Assembly: GCF_020564565.1 (NCBI RefSeq)
Contig: NZ_JAJCTD010000002.1
Location: 62,001-126,000, forward strand
Source of the DNA: Rhodobacter sp. Har01
Lineage (GTDB): Bacteria > Pseudomonadota > Alphaproteobacteria > Rhodobacterales > Rhodobacteraceae
Reading direction: 5' to 3'
Length of the DNA: 64,000 nucleotides
Position 1 is the first letter of the stretch; each line of letters starts with the position of its first letter. This document shows, piece by piece, positions 38,774 to 46,438 of the stretch. The notes beneath the pieces are model-generated. The model saw only the letters and a list, made by a program, of their open reading frames with translations, was not told the origin of the DNA and ran no database searches. The position numbers and the translations under genes are program-made.

Positions 38774-39666
38774 CGGCGGCCCTGCTTCTGGCGGCAAGCC
38801 TGCAGGGAGCCGCCAATCCTGCCACCCCGGCCGGCTTTGTCGGCAAGTTCGTCTGGTCGATGGATGCCCCCGGTTTCGGCGGCTTTTCCGGCCTGGAGCT
38901 TTCCGCCGACGGGGCTGCCTTCGTTGCCCTGACGGACCGCGGCCGCTGGACGCGTGGCACGATCCGGCGCAATGCGGCGGGCGCCATCGTCGGGATCGAC
39001 GCGATCGCACCCGTGTTGCTGAAGGGGCGCGGCGAGGCGCCGCTCAAGCCCTTCCGCACCGACAGCGAAGGCCTGGCAATCGCCGAGGATGGCACGCTTT
39101 TCGTGTCGTTCGAGGGTTGGGCGCGCGTCCTGCGCTATGCCGCCTTCGGCGGGTCGGCCGAAATCCTGCCAAGTCCCGAGGCGTTTCGCGACCTGGCACT
39201 GAACGCTTCGCTTGAAGCCCTGGCGGTGGACGATGCGGGCCGGCTTTACACCCTGCCCGAGGACACGGCGGGCGGCACCGAAGACTTCCCGGTCTTTCGC
39301 CACGACCCCGCGACCGGCTGGAGCCAGCCCTTCACGGTGCCACGCGAGGGCGGTTTCCTTCCGGTCGGGGCGGATTTCGGACCAGATGGGCGGCTTTACA
39401 TCCTCGAGCGGCAGTTCCTGGGTCTGGGCGGCTTTGCCTCGCGGGTGCGGGCGCTCGATCCGGCGACGATACCCAAAGCGGGCGAAGCAACCGGCCGGGC
39501 GGCGGCCGCGACGGTGCTGCAAACCGCGCCGGGCCTGCATGGCAACCTGGAAGGCCTGTCGGTCTGGCAGGATGCCGCCGGAGACCTGCGGCTGAGCCTG
39601 ATCTCGGACGACAACTTCGGCTTCTTCCTGACCACCGAGATCGTCGAATACCGCCTGCCCCGTTGA
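38746..39666 (+). CDS. Esterase-like activity of phytase family protein
   Basis: 306 residues with an N-terminal signal peptide (about 1-22). It then forms a beta-propeller: GFSGLELSADGAAFVALTDRGRW, DSEGLAIAEDGTLFVSFEG, LEALAVDDAGRLYTLPED and NLEGLSVWQDAAGDLRLSLISDDN are repeated blades with the family's Asp-rich loops. The family (PF13449) has reported esterase-like activity, but physiological substrates are unknown. Its start lies inside the mepA 3' end. Confidence 0.82.
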   Translation: MQNRARLGLTAALLLAASLQGAANPATPAGFVGKFVWSMDAPGFGGFSGLELSADGAAFVALTDRGRWTRGTIRRNAAGAIVGIDAIAPVLLKGRGEAPLKPFRTDSEGLAIAEDGTLFVSFEGWARVLRYAAFGGSAEILPSPEAFRDLALNASLEALAVDDAGRLYTLPEDTAGGTEDFPVFRHDPATGWSQPFTVPREGGFLPVGADFGPDGRLYILERQFLGLGGFASRVRALDPATIPKAGEATGRAAAATVLQTAPGLHGNLEGLSVWQDAAGDLRLSLISDDNFGFFLTTEIVEYRLPR

Positions 39667-39750
39667 CGGCCCGCCCGGTTTCGCCCTAAAGCGGCGCGTC
39701 CCCGGCAGCGGGGGCCAAGTCTCCGCCACCTTGTCAAAACGGAACACCAG

Positions 39751-40371
39751 ATGAAACCGCTTCTGCCCGGCATCCTTGCCATGGCCGCCATCGTCGTGGC
39801 CTCGAACATCCTTGTCCAATACCCGATGGGCGGTTACCTGACCTGGGGCGCGCTGACCTATCCCTTCGCCTTCCTGGTCACCGACCTGACCAACCGCCTG
39901 GCCGGCCCCGCCGCCGCGCGCCGGGTCGTGCTGGCGGGCTTCGCCACCGGCATTGCCTGTTCGCTGGCCGGCACCCAGTTCATCGGTGACTCCGGCCCTC
40001 TGGTGACCTTGCGCATCGCGCTCGGATCGGGGCTGGCGTTCCTGACCGCCCAGCTTCTGGACGTAGCCATCTTCAACCGGCTGCGGCAGGGCAAGTGGTG
40101 GACCGCACCCTTCGTCTCGACGCTGGTGTCATCGACCGTCGACACGGCGCTCTTCTTCAGCATCGCCTTCTCGGCCGCGCTGGTGGTCCTGGAGCCGGCC
40201 AACGTCGTCGCCTGGGCCGCGGTTCCCACCCCCCTGCTGGGCCTAGGCCCGGCGTTGCCGTTCTGGATTTCGCTGGCCGTTGCCGACTGGGGCGTGAAGA
40301 TCGTGCTGGCCGTGGCGGCACTTGTTCCTTTTCGCATCATTGTCGGGAAACTGATCGCAAAGGTAGCGTGA
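39751..40371 (+). CDS. VUT-family transporter (queuosine precursor transporter type)
   Basis: 206 residues with six membrane segments. TYPFAFLVTDLTNRLAG and LRIALGSGLAFLTAQLLDV are signatures of the VUT/YhhQ family, whose E. coli member takes up queuosine precursors. I saw no preQ1 riboswitch in the 84-bp upstream spacer, so the substrate is inferred only from family. Its 3' end touches the arfB leader promoter. Confidence 0.85.
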   Translation: MKPLLPGILAMAAIVVASNILVQYPMGGYLTWGALTYPFAFLVTDLTNRLAGPAAARRVVLAGFATGIACSLAGTQFIGDSGPLVTLRIALGSGLAFLTAQLLDVAIFNRLRQGKWWTAPFVSTLVSSTVDTALFFSIAFSAALVVLEPANVVAWAAVPTPLLGLGPALPFWISLAVADWGVKIVLAVAALVPFRIIVGKLIAKVA

Positions 40372-40377
40372 TTTGTT

Positions 40378-40406
40378 TTGACAAACACAAAATCTGTGGG
40401 ATGATT
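40378..40406 (+). promoter_or_regulatory. Putative promoter of the arfB leader
   Basis: A consensus -35 TTGACA (40378-40383) is followed after 17 bp by ATGATT (40401-40406), a weak -10. The stretch 40371-40425 is clearly AT-richer than its surroundings. No start site is proven. Confidence 0.5.
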
Positions 40407-40441
40407 CGTATATCGGCAATCTTTTGAAAGGAGGTGATCCA

Positions 40442-40498
40442 GTGTCTAGAGGGATATTGGAGAGAGGTGTCGGGACAGTCAGGAGGAGTGTCTTCTAG
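40442..40498 (+). CDS. 18-codon leader ORF with extended Shine-Dalgarno
   Basis: A GTG start lies 7 bases after AGGAGG in an ideal 15-nt Shine-Dalgarno. The peptide would be MSRGILERGVGTVRRSVF. Its codons are unlike the genome's: AGA twice, ATA, TTG and tandem AGG-AGG, all rare in GC-rich Rhodobacterales. That fits a leader peptide designed for slow translation, or simply a non-coding purine-rich RNA. It is in frame with arfB, but TAG, TGA and TAA stops intervene. Confidence 0.4.
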   Translation: MSRGILERGVGTVRRSVF

Positions 40499-40568
40499 GG
40501 GCAGCCCCCTTGGTGACAGACCACTGATTGGGCCTTTCCCTAACTGGCCCATCTCCTTGGAACTCGGG

Positions 40569-40600
40569 AAGGGTCGCCGCACTGGCGGCCCTTTCTCGTT
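40569..40600 (+). terminator. Intrinsic terminator just before arfB
   Basis: AAGGGTCGCC (40569-40578) pairs with GGCGGCCCTT (40584-40593), a 10-bp stem with one G-U pair and a 5-base loop, followed by TCTCGTT. It ends 19 bases before the arfB ATG, so a transcript from the leader promoter must read through it to express arfB. Confidence 0.75.
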
Positions 40601-40618
40601 GTGGCTAGTGTTCCGCCC

Positions 40619-41041
40619 ATGCTGCATGTGACCGAAACCCTGGCCATCGCCGACTGGGAACTGACCGAGAGCTTCATGCGCTCGTCCGGGCCCGGGGGGC
40701 AGAACGTCAACAAGGTGTCGACCGCGGTGGAACTGCGGTTCGAGGCCGAGCGGTCGCCGCACCTGCCCGCGCCGGTGAAGGCGCGGCTGAAGCGGCTGGC
40801 GGGGCGCAAGTGGACGAACGAGGGCGCACTGGTCATCCAGGTCGAGGACACCCGCAGTCAGGCCCGCAACCGCGAGATCGCGCGCGAGCGACTGGTCGAG
40901 ATGATCCGGGCCGCGCTGGTGGCACCGAAGCGCCGCATCGCCACCAAGCCCACGTTGGGCAGCGAGCGGCGACGGCTGGTGGCCAAGACGGTGCGCGGCA
41001 CGGTCAAGGCCCTGCGCGGCCGCGTCGAGGACGAGGAATGA
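40619..41041 (+). CDS. arfB: Alternative ribosome-rescue factor ArfB (YaeJ)
   Basis: 140 residues, identical in length to E. coli YaeJ. The catalytic GGQ is in RSSGPGGQNVNKVST (GGQ at 26-28). A long basic C-terminal tail (KRRIATKP...RRRLVAKTVRGTVKALRGR) fits the domain that enters the empty mRNA channel of stalled ribosomes. It hydrolyses peptidyl-tRNA on ribosomes lacking a stop codon. The start MLHVTETL was chosen by family length; no Shine-Dalgarno precedes it, which is odd. It overlaps the downstream kinase gene by 4 bases. Confidence 0.93.
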   Translation: MLHVTETLAIADWELTESFMRSSGPGGQNVNKVSTAVELRFEAERSPHLPAPVKARLKRLAGRKWTNEGALVIQVEDTRSQARNREIARERLVEMIRAALVAPKRRIATKPTLGSERRRLVAKTVRGTVKALRGRVEDEE

Positions 41042-41955
41042 CCGCCGACCCTGCAGCCTGGGCGGCGGCCGCGCTGTGGGGGGGCAGGCTGTTGCGGCTG
41101 GCGGCAGCGCGCGAGAACGCGGTGCATGAGATGCGCCTGCCGGATGGCCGCCGCGCGGCCTTGCGGCTGCACCGGCCGGGCTATCAGTCCGAGGCGGCGA
41201 TCCGGTCGGAATTGTGGTGGTGCGCGGCCCTGGCTGACCGCGGTCTGCCTGTACCGGCGCCGGTCGCGGCGCAGACGGGCGAGGTGCTGGTGCGGCTGGC
41301 CGAGGGGGCGATGGCCTCGGCGGTGGTCTGGCTGGAGGGCGCGCCGCTGGGCGAGGCGCGGGTGGCCTTTGCACAGCCCTTGCCGCGTCTGCTTGAGGTG
41401 CATCAGGCCATGGGGCAACTGCTGCGGCAGGTGCATCAGGTTTCAGCCGGGCTGGTGCTGCCGGAAGGGTTCACCCGGCCGCGGTGGGACCGGGCGGGAC
41501 TGGTCGGCGAGGCTCCATTCTGGGGCCGGTTCTGGGACCATCCGGCCGCAACGGAGGCCGACCGGGCGGTGCTGGTCGCCGCGCGCGGGCTGCTGGCAGA
41601 GCGGCTGCGCGGCAAGGCTGAGACCCTGGTGCATGCCGATGTGCTGCGCGAGAACATATTGGTGAACGACCATTCGGTTTCTCTTATCGACTTCGATGAT
41701 TCGGGCTGGGGCTTTGCGCTGTATGACCTGGGCACCGCGCTGGCGCAGTCTTTGGACGAGCCCGCCTATGGTGAGCTCCGCGACGCCTTGATGGCAGGCT
41801 ATGGCACGGCCGACACCGCACTGGTCGAAACGATGATTTTGGCCCGTTGCTGCGCGAGCGTCGGCTGGATGATGCCGAGACTGGCGCCGGGCAACCCCGT
41901 GGTGCCGCTTCACATCACCCGCGCGGTGGACTGGGCGCGTCACGTCATGCGCTGA
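41038..41955 (+). CDS. Phosphotransferase (APH/choline kinase-like)
   Basis: 305 residues, with ATG overlapping the arfB stop. The kinase catalytic loop is VHADVLRENILVN (HxDxxxxN), and the metal-binding aspartate is in SLIDFDDSGWG. The N-lobe is short. The family includes homoserine, choline and aminoglycoside kinases and bacterial stress kinases; the substrate is unknown. Coupling to arfB could mean a shared regulation, or chance. Confidence 0.82.
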   Translation: MTADPAAWAAAALWGGRLLRLAAARENAVHEMRLPDGRRAALRLHRPGYQSEAAIRSELWWCAALADRGLPVPAPVAAQTGEVLVRLAEGAMASAVVWLEGAPLGEARVAFAQPLPRLLEVHQAMGQLLRQVHQVSAGLVLPEGFTRPRWDRAGLVGEAPFWGRFWDHPAATEADRAVLVAARGLLAERLRGKAETLVHADVLRENILVNDHSVSLIDFDDSGWGFALYDLGTALAQSLDEPAYGELRDALMAGYGTADTALVETMILARCCASVGWMMPRLAPGNPVVPLHITRAVDWARHVMR

Positions 41956-42013
41956 GTGGACGCGGTGGAATCGGTTGCGGCAGGCAATGTGAACGGATAG
42001 TCAGCGCGCCAGA

Positions 42014-42038
42014 TGACGGTTTCGTGACGAAACCGTCA
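42014..42038. promoter_or_regulatory. Palindrome upstream of phosphate transporter
   Basis: TGACGGTTTCG-TGA-CGAAACCGTCA, a perfect inverted repeat with 11-bp arms, lies 23 bp before the start of the pit gene. Read on the minus strand, it contains CGTCACG-AAAC-CGTCATC, two 7-mers spaced 11 bp apart as in PhoB boxes. It could be a Pho box or a different operator. Confidence 0.5.
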
Positions 42039-42061
42039 CGCGCGCATGACAAGGCCAGCCA

Positions 42062-43540
42062 ATGACCTTCGCCCCCGACCCCAAGCAGAACCGCTGGAAG
42101 ACCCTGGACAAGGACCTGTCTCGCATCGACATGCTGAGCCAGGCGACGGTGGCGATTGGTCGGCCTTCGGTGGCCATCGGCATCTCGCTGGCCTTCGTGG
42201 TGTTCTGCGGCCTTGCTGCCGCGATCTTCACCGGTCATCAGTCGGGTGCCCTGATCATCATCGCGGCGACCGTCTTTGGCGCCTACATGGCGCTGAACAT
42301 CGGCGCCAATGATGTCGCCAACAACATGGGCCCGGCGGTGGGCGCAAACGCCCTGACCATGGGCGGCGCGCTGGTCATCGCGGCCATCTTCGAGACGGCA
42401 GGATCGCTGATCGCGGGGGGTGACGTGGTCAGCACCATCTCGGGCGGGATCGTCGCCCCCGAGGCGGTGGCCGACCCCGACACCTTCATCTGGGCGATGA
42501 TGGCGGCGCTGATCGCTTCGTCGCTGTGGCTGAACCTTGCCACCTGGCTGGGGGCGCCGGTGTCCACCACCCATGCCATCGTGGGCGGGGTGATGGGCGC
42601 GGGTGTCGTTGCCGGGGGTTTCGGCGCGGTGGACTGGGGCAAGATGGGCCAGATCGCCGCCAGCTGGGTGATCTCGCCGGTGCTGGGAGGGGTGATCGCC
42701 GCCGCCTTCCTGGCCTTCATCAAGGCCTTCATCAACGACGTGCCCGACAAGATCGGCGCCGCGCGCCGCTGGGTGCCGCTGCTGATCGGCATCATGGCCG
42801 GGGCGTTTTCGGCCTATCTGGTGGCCAAGGGCCTGAAGAAGATCGTCGAGGTCTCGCTGGGCCAGGCGCTGACTCTGGGGCTGGTGGTCGGCGTGGCCAC
42901 CATCCTGGTCATGCGTCCCGTCGTGCGGCGCCAGTCGCAGGGGCTGGAGAACCGCAAGCGCAGCCTGAAGAAGCTGTTCGCGGTTCCGCTGATCGCCTCG
43001 GCGGCTCTGCTGTCGTTTGCCCATGGCGCCAACGACGTGGCCAATGCGGTGGGGCCGCTGGCGGCCATCGTGCATGCGGTGCAGGATGCCGGCACGGCCG
43101 AGAAGGTGACCATCCCGCTGTGGGTGATGATGATCGGCGCCTTCGGGATTTCGTTCGGCCTGCTGCTGTTCGGACCCAAACTCATTCGCATGGTCGGGCA
43201 GGAGATCACCAAGCTGAACCCGTTGCGCGCCTATTGCGTGGCGCTGTCGGCGGCGATCACGGTCATCGTCGCTTCGGCGCTGGGGCTGCCGGTGTCATCC
43301 ACCCACATCGCGGTGGGCGGGGTGTTCGGGGTGGGCTTCTACCGCGAATGGCATGCGGCGCGGGTGGCGCGGCGGCTGAACGAGTTGAAGGGCAAGCCCG
43401 TTGCCGTTGAGGAACGCGCCCGGCGCAAGCTGGTGCGGCGGGCGCATGTGGTGGGCATCGGCGCGGCCTGGGTGATTACCGTGCCGCTGACCGCGCTGCT
43501 GTCGGCGCTGCTGTTCTGGATTCTGAACGCGCTGTTCTGA
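42062..43540 (+). CDS. pit: Inorganic phosphate transporter, PiT family
   Basis: 492 residues with a soluble N-terminal stretch of about 40 and roughly 11 membrane segments. The two PHO-4 signatures GANDVANNMGPAVG and GANDVANAVGPLAA mark the inverted repeat halves. It moves metal-phosphate with protons at low affinity. No phoU-like gene is adjacent. The palindrome just upstream may link it to phosphate control. Confidence 0.93.
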   Translation: MTFAPDPKQNRWKTLDKDLSRIDMLSQATVAIGRPSVAIGISLAFVVFCGLAAAIFTGHQSGALIIIAATVFGAYMALNIGANDVANNMGPAVGANALTMGGALVIAAIFETAGSLIAGGDVVSTISGGIVAPEAVADPDTFIWAMMAALIASSLWLNLATWLGAPVSTTHAIVGGVMGAGVVAGGFGAVDWGKMGQIAASWVISPVLGGVIAAAFLAFIKAFINDVPDKIGAARRWVPLLIGIMAGAFSAYLVAKGLKKIVEVSLGQALTLGLVVGVATILVMRPVVRRQSQGLENRKRSLKKLFAVPLIASAALLSFAHGANDVANAVGPLAAIVHAVQDAGTAEKVTIPLWVMMIGAFGISFGLLLFGPKLIRMVGQEITKLNPLRAYCVALSAAITVIVASALGLPVSSTHIAVGGVFGVGFYREWHAARVARRLNELKGKPVAVEERARRKLVRRAHVVGIGAAWVITVPLTALLSALLFWILNALF

Positions 43541-43546
43541 CCGGGG

Positions 43547-44839
43547 TCAGACCAGCACCTGCTGCGCAACCTGTTCGCCCACGCCAAACACGCGCTTGTA
43601 GCGGGCGATCTCATCTTCCGGGCCCATCGCCTTGTTGGGGTTGTCGCTGAGCTTGACCGTGGGCCGACCGTTGGCGCTGACCGCCTTGCAGACCAGGCTG
43701 AACGGCGCCAGTGCGTCTTCGGGAACCAGGCCGCGGAAGTCGTTGGTCAGAAGGGTGCCCCAGCCGAAGGACACCTTCACCCGGCCGTGGAAGCGGGCGT
43801 AAAGGGTCTCGATGGCTTCGACATCCAGCCCGTCGGAAAAGATCACCAGCTTCCTGGTCGGGTCTTCGCCGCGCTCTTTCCACCAGCGGATCGCAATCTC
43901 GGCCCCGGCCGCCGGATCGCCGCTGTCGATGCGGATGCCGGTCCAGGAGGCCAGCCAGTCAGGCGCGTTGCGCAGGAAACCCTCGGTGCCGTAAGTGTCG
44001 GGCAGGATGATGCGCAGGTTGCCATCGTGTTCTTCGTGCCAGTCGGCCAGCACCTGATAAGGCGCCTGGGCGAGGTCGGCATCGCTATCGGTCAGCGCGC
44101 TGTAGACCATCGGCAGTTCGTGGGCGTTGGTGCCGATCGCCTCGATGTCGCGGCGCATGGCGATGCGGCAGTTCGAGGTGCCGGTGAACTTGCGGCCCAG
44201 GCCTTCCTGCATGGCCTGAACGCACCAGTCCTGCCACAGGAACCCGTGCCGCCGCCTGGTGCCGAAATCTGCGATGCGCAGATGCTCGATCCGTCGCAGC
44301 CGCTCGATCTTTTCCCAGATCCGGGTCATCGCCCGGGCGTAGAGGACCTGCAGCTCGAACTTGCCCATGTCTTTCAGCACGGCGCGACTGCGCAACTCCA
44401 TCAACACGGCCAGGGCCGGGATTTCCCACAGCATCACCTCGGGCCAGGCGCCTTCGAAGGTCAGCTCGTACTGGCCGCCGACACGCTCAAGGTGATAGGG
44501 CGGCAGACGCATGTTCTCGAACCACTCCATGAAGTCCGAGCGGAACATCTGCCGCTTGCCGTAGAAGGTGTTGCCACGCAGCCAGGTGCTTTCGCCGCGG
44601 CTCAGGCTCAGGCTGCGGACGTGGTCAAGCTGCTCGCGCAGTTCACCTTCGTCGATCAATTCGGCCAGCCGCACCTTGTCGCTGCGGTTGATCAGGCTGA
44701 ACACCACGGTCGTGTCGCGCTTGTTGCGGAACACCGACTGGCACATCAAGAGCTTGTAGAAGTCGGTGTCGATCAACGAGCGGACGATCGGGTCGATCTT
44801 CCAGTTGTGATTGTAGACCCTGGTTGCGATGTCCACCAT
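43547..44839 (-). CDS. pncB: Nicotinate phosphoribosyltransferase
   Basis: 430 residues. SLIDTDFYKLLM near the N-terminus, FGTRRRHGF, GTSNCRIAM, RIDSGDPAAGAE and VSFGWGTLLTND are family motifs. It makes nicotinate mononucleotide from nicotinate and PRPP, feeding NAD salvage. It is the same strand and close to pncA, which supplies nicotinate. Convergent with pit, with only 6 bp between stops. Confidence 0.95.
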   Translation of the reverse strand: MVDIATRVYNHNWKIDPIVRSLIDTDFYKLLMCQSVFRNKRDTTVVFSLINRSDKVRLAELIDEGELREQLDHVRSLSLSRGESTWLRGNTFYGKRQMFRSDFMEWFENMRLPPYHLERVGGQYELTFEGAWPEVMLWEIPALAVLMELRSRAVLKDMGKFELQVLYARAMTRIWEKIERLRRIEHLRIADFGTRRRHGFLWQDWCVQAMQEGLGRKFTGTSNCRIAMRRDIEAIGTNAHELPMVYSALTDSDADLAQAPYQVLADWHEEHDGNLRIILPDTYGTEGFLRNAPDWLASWTGIRIDSGDPAAGAEIAIRWWKERGEDPTRKLVIFSDGLDVEAIETLYARFHGRVKVSFGWGTLLTNDFRGLVPEDALAPFSLVCKAVSANGRPTVKLSDNPNKAMGPEDEIARYKRVFGVGEQVAQQVLV

Positions 44840-44935
44840 GTCTGGCCCCCGATCTTCCCCGCGCAGGCTGCGGGCGTCTGTTGATTGTCGCCGCTTGGAC
44901 GGGGCCAGTGCAACCCCTGCTGCCGCACCCGGGCG

Positions 44936-45706
44936 TCAGGGTGGCAGGAAGCAGTCATAGGGCCTGCCGTCGGGCATGCGGCACAGGGTTTCGGCAAAGT
45001 CGTCCGGAACCTCGGATTGGCCTGGCTGCAGCTTTTCGCGGTCCAGCGCATCAAGGTAGTTGACGCAACTCACGAAGGCATAGATCTCGCGCCGCTCGGG
45101 ATCGTCGAACCAGGCGGCATAGGTGGCGGAGGTGGCCTTGACCACATCGCCGCTTGCCGCCATTTCGGCTGCGAACCTTGCCGCCAGATCGTCATGCGTG
45201 GGCCAGGTCAGCAGCGTGTTCCAGGGCCCTGCCTCTCCGCCGGCGCGCAGGTCCCAGGCGATGTACAGGCCGATCGCCGCCGCATCGGCCTCAAGCGCCT
45301 GCCGGGTGCGGACGTAGTCGGTCAGCGTCATCCGGATGGTCGGGCAGACATCCCTTCCGAACTGTTCCAGATGGCGAACCTCGTGAACGATCACCGCAAG
45401 CTGGAAGTCGGGGTCAAGGCCGGCGCGCACCACGATGCGGCGCGTCTTCGGCTCGAAATAGGCCTGCTCTTCGACCAGCGTGTCGTCCAGGCAAAGCCTC
45501 GGGGCCTGGTCCTGCAGTGCCTGCGAAAGCGACGGATAGGCCGCAAGAGCCTGGACCGTTCGCTTGGCCAGGGCGCCAATCTCGCCGGTGCCGTCGGCAT
45601 AGGGCGCTTCGAGGCAGATCTGGTCTGCCCATGCAGCGGGTGCGGCGCCCAGAAGGGCAAGGGCAAGCGCGACACCTGGGCGCTTGCCGGGACGGGCTGC
45701 TGTCAT
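44936..45706 (-). CDS. Secreted putative zinc metallopeptidase (HExxH)
   Basis: 256 residues with a signal peptide ending near AWA-DQ (about 27). HEVRH at 108-112 inside AVIVHEVRHLEQFG is a gluzincin/minigluzincin-type zinc motif, and a downstream EADAAAIGLYIAWDL provides a possible third ligand. Six cysteines could form disulfides. The family is not recognised with certainty (similar to uncharacterised DUF6782-like zincins). Its ATG overlaps the pncA stop (ATGA), so it is co-translated with a cytoplasmic NAD-salvage enzyme for no obvious reason. Confidence 0.7.
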   Translation of the reverse strand: MTAARPGKRPGVALALALLGAAPAAWADQICLEAPYADGTGEIGALAKRTVQALAAYPSLSQALQDQAPRLCLDDTLVEEQAYFEPKTRRIVVRAGLDPDFQLAVIVHEVRHLEQFGRDVCPTIRMTLTDYVRTRQALEADAAAIGLYIAWDLRAGGEAGPWNTLLTWPTHDDLAARFAAEMAASGDVVKATSATYAAWFDDPERREIYAFVSCVNYLDALDREKLQPGQSEVPDDFAETLCRMPDGRPYDCFLPP

Positions 45707-46314
45707 GTCAGCTCCACGCCGGCGGCCTGCATCTGCTGGCGCGCGGCGGCGAGCGAGCCGTTCAGGTCGATGGCGCGGCAGGCATCTTCCAGCACGGTGA
45801 CGGCAAAGCCCAGACGGGCGGCATCCATTGCCGAAAAGGCGACGCAATAGTCGGTGGCCAGGCCGACCAGCGTGACCGCCTTGACCCCGCGGCTTTTCAG
45901 ATAGCCTTCAAGGCCGGTGGCGGTGGTCCGGTCGTTCTCGAAGAAGGCCGAATAGCTGTCGATTCTCGGCCGGAACCCCTTGCGCAGGATCATCTGCGCC
46001 GGGTCGCTGCGCAGGTCGGGGTGGAAGGCCGCGCCGGTGGTGCCGATCACGCAATGGGTGGGCCACAGCACCTGCGGGCCATAGGGCATGCTGGTCAGGC
46101 TGAACGGCTCGGCGCCGGGATGGTTGATGGCAAAGGACGAATGCGTCACCGGATGCCAGTCCTGTGTCAGGACGATGGTGGCGAATTCCAGCATCAGGGC
46201 GTTGATCCGCGGGACGACCGCATCTCCCTCGGCCACGGCCAGCGCGCCGCCGGGGCAGAAATCGTTCTGCACGTCGATCACGATCAAGGCTTCGCTCGCG
46301 TCCCGCATGGCCAC
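45703..46314 (-). CDS. pncA: Nicotinamidase
   Basis: 203 residues of the isochorismatase-like fold. The catalytic triad is visible: Asp14 in IVIDVQNDFCPGG, Lys in ILRKGF and Cys in LATDYCVAF. Metal-binding DWHPVTHSSFA is present. It hydrolyses nicotinamide to nicotinate for PncB. The gene heads a pncA-zincin-pncB run on the minus strand. Confidence 0.94.
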   Translation of the reverse strand: MAMRDASEALIVIDVQNDFCPGGALAVAEGDAVVPRINALMLEFATIVLTQDWHPVTHSSFAINHPGAEPFSLTSMPYGPQVLWPTHCVIGTTGAAFHPDLRSDPAQMILRKGFRPRIDSYSAFFENDRTTATGLEGYLKSRGVKAVTLVGLATDYCVAFSAMDAARLGFAVTVLEDACRAIDLNGSLAAARQQMQAAGVELT

Positions 46315-46438
46315 CCCCCTTGCCGGATTCCGGTCGTCTGTCCTGCGTAAGGTCGGCCGTCCGTTGCGTCAAGCAACCCTGCCGACCGCGCGGTCAGCCA
46401 CGCGCGCCGAACGGTCGCTCGCAAACCCATTGCCAGCG

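Larger units (their letters stand above)
40408..40600 (+). ncRNA. Structured leader or small RNA upstream of arfB
   Basis: The transcript predicted from the promoter contains GAAAGGAGGTGATCC (40426-40440), a 15-nt perfect complement of the usual 3' end of 16S rRNA, then an 18-codon ORF. Competing structures follow. One is an AGGGGC/GCCCCCT-type hairpin around the ORF stop. Another is GGGCC/GGCCC (40530-40534 with 40546-40550). A third is the alternative pairing CCTTTCCC (40533-40540) with GGGAAGGG (40566-40573), which would break the final terminator. CTCCTT at 40553-40558 could also pair with the AAGGAG of the ribosome site. It may be an attenuator of arfB or an independent small RNA. Confidence 0.55.

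Noticed and set aside
39667..39750. preQ1 riboswitch upstream of the VUT transporter
   Set aside because: The spacer lacks the short hairpin plus A-rich tail expected of preQ1-I and nothing else matched.
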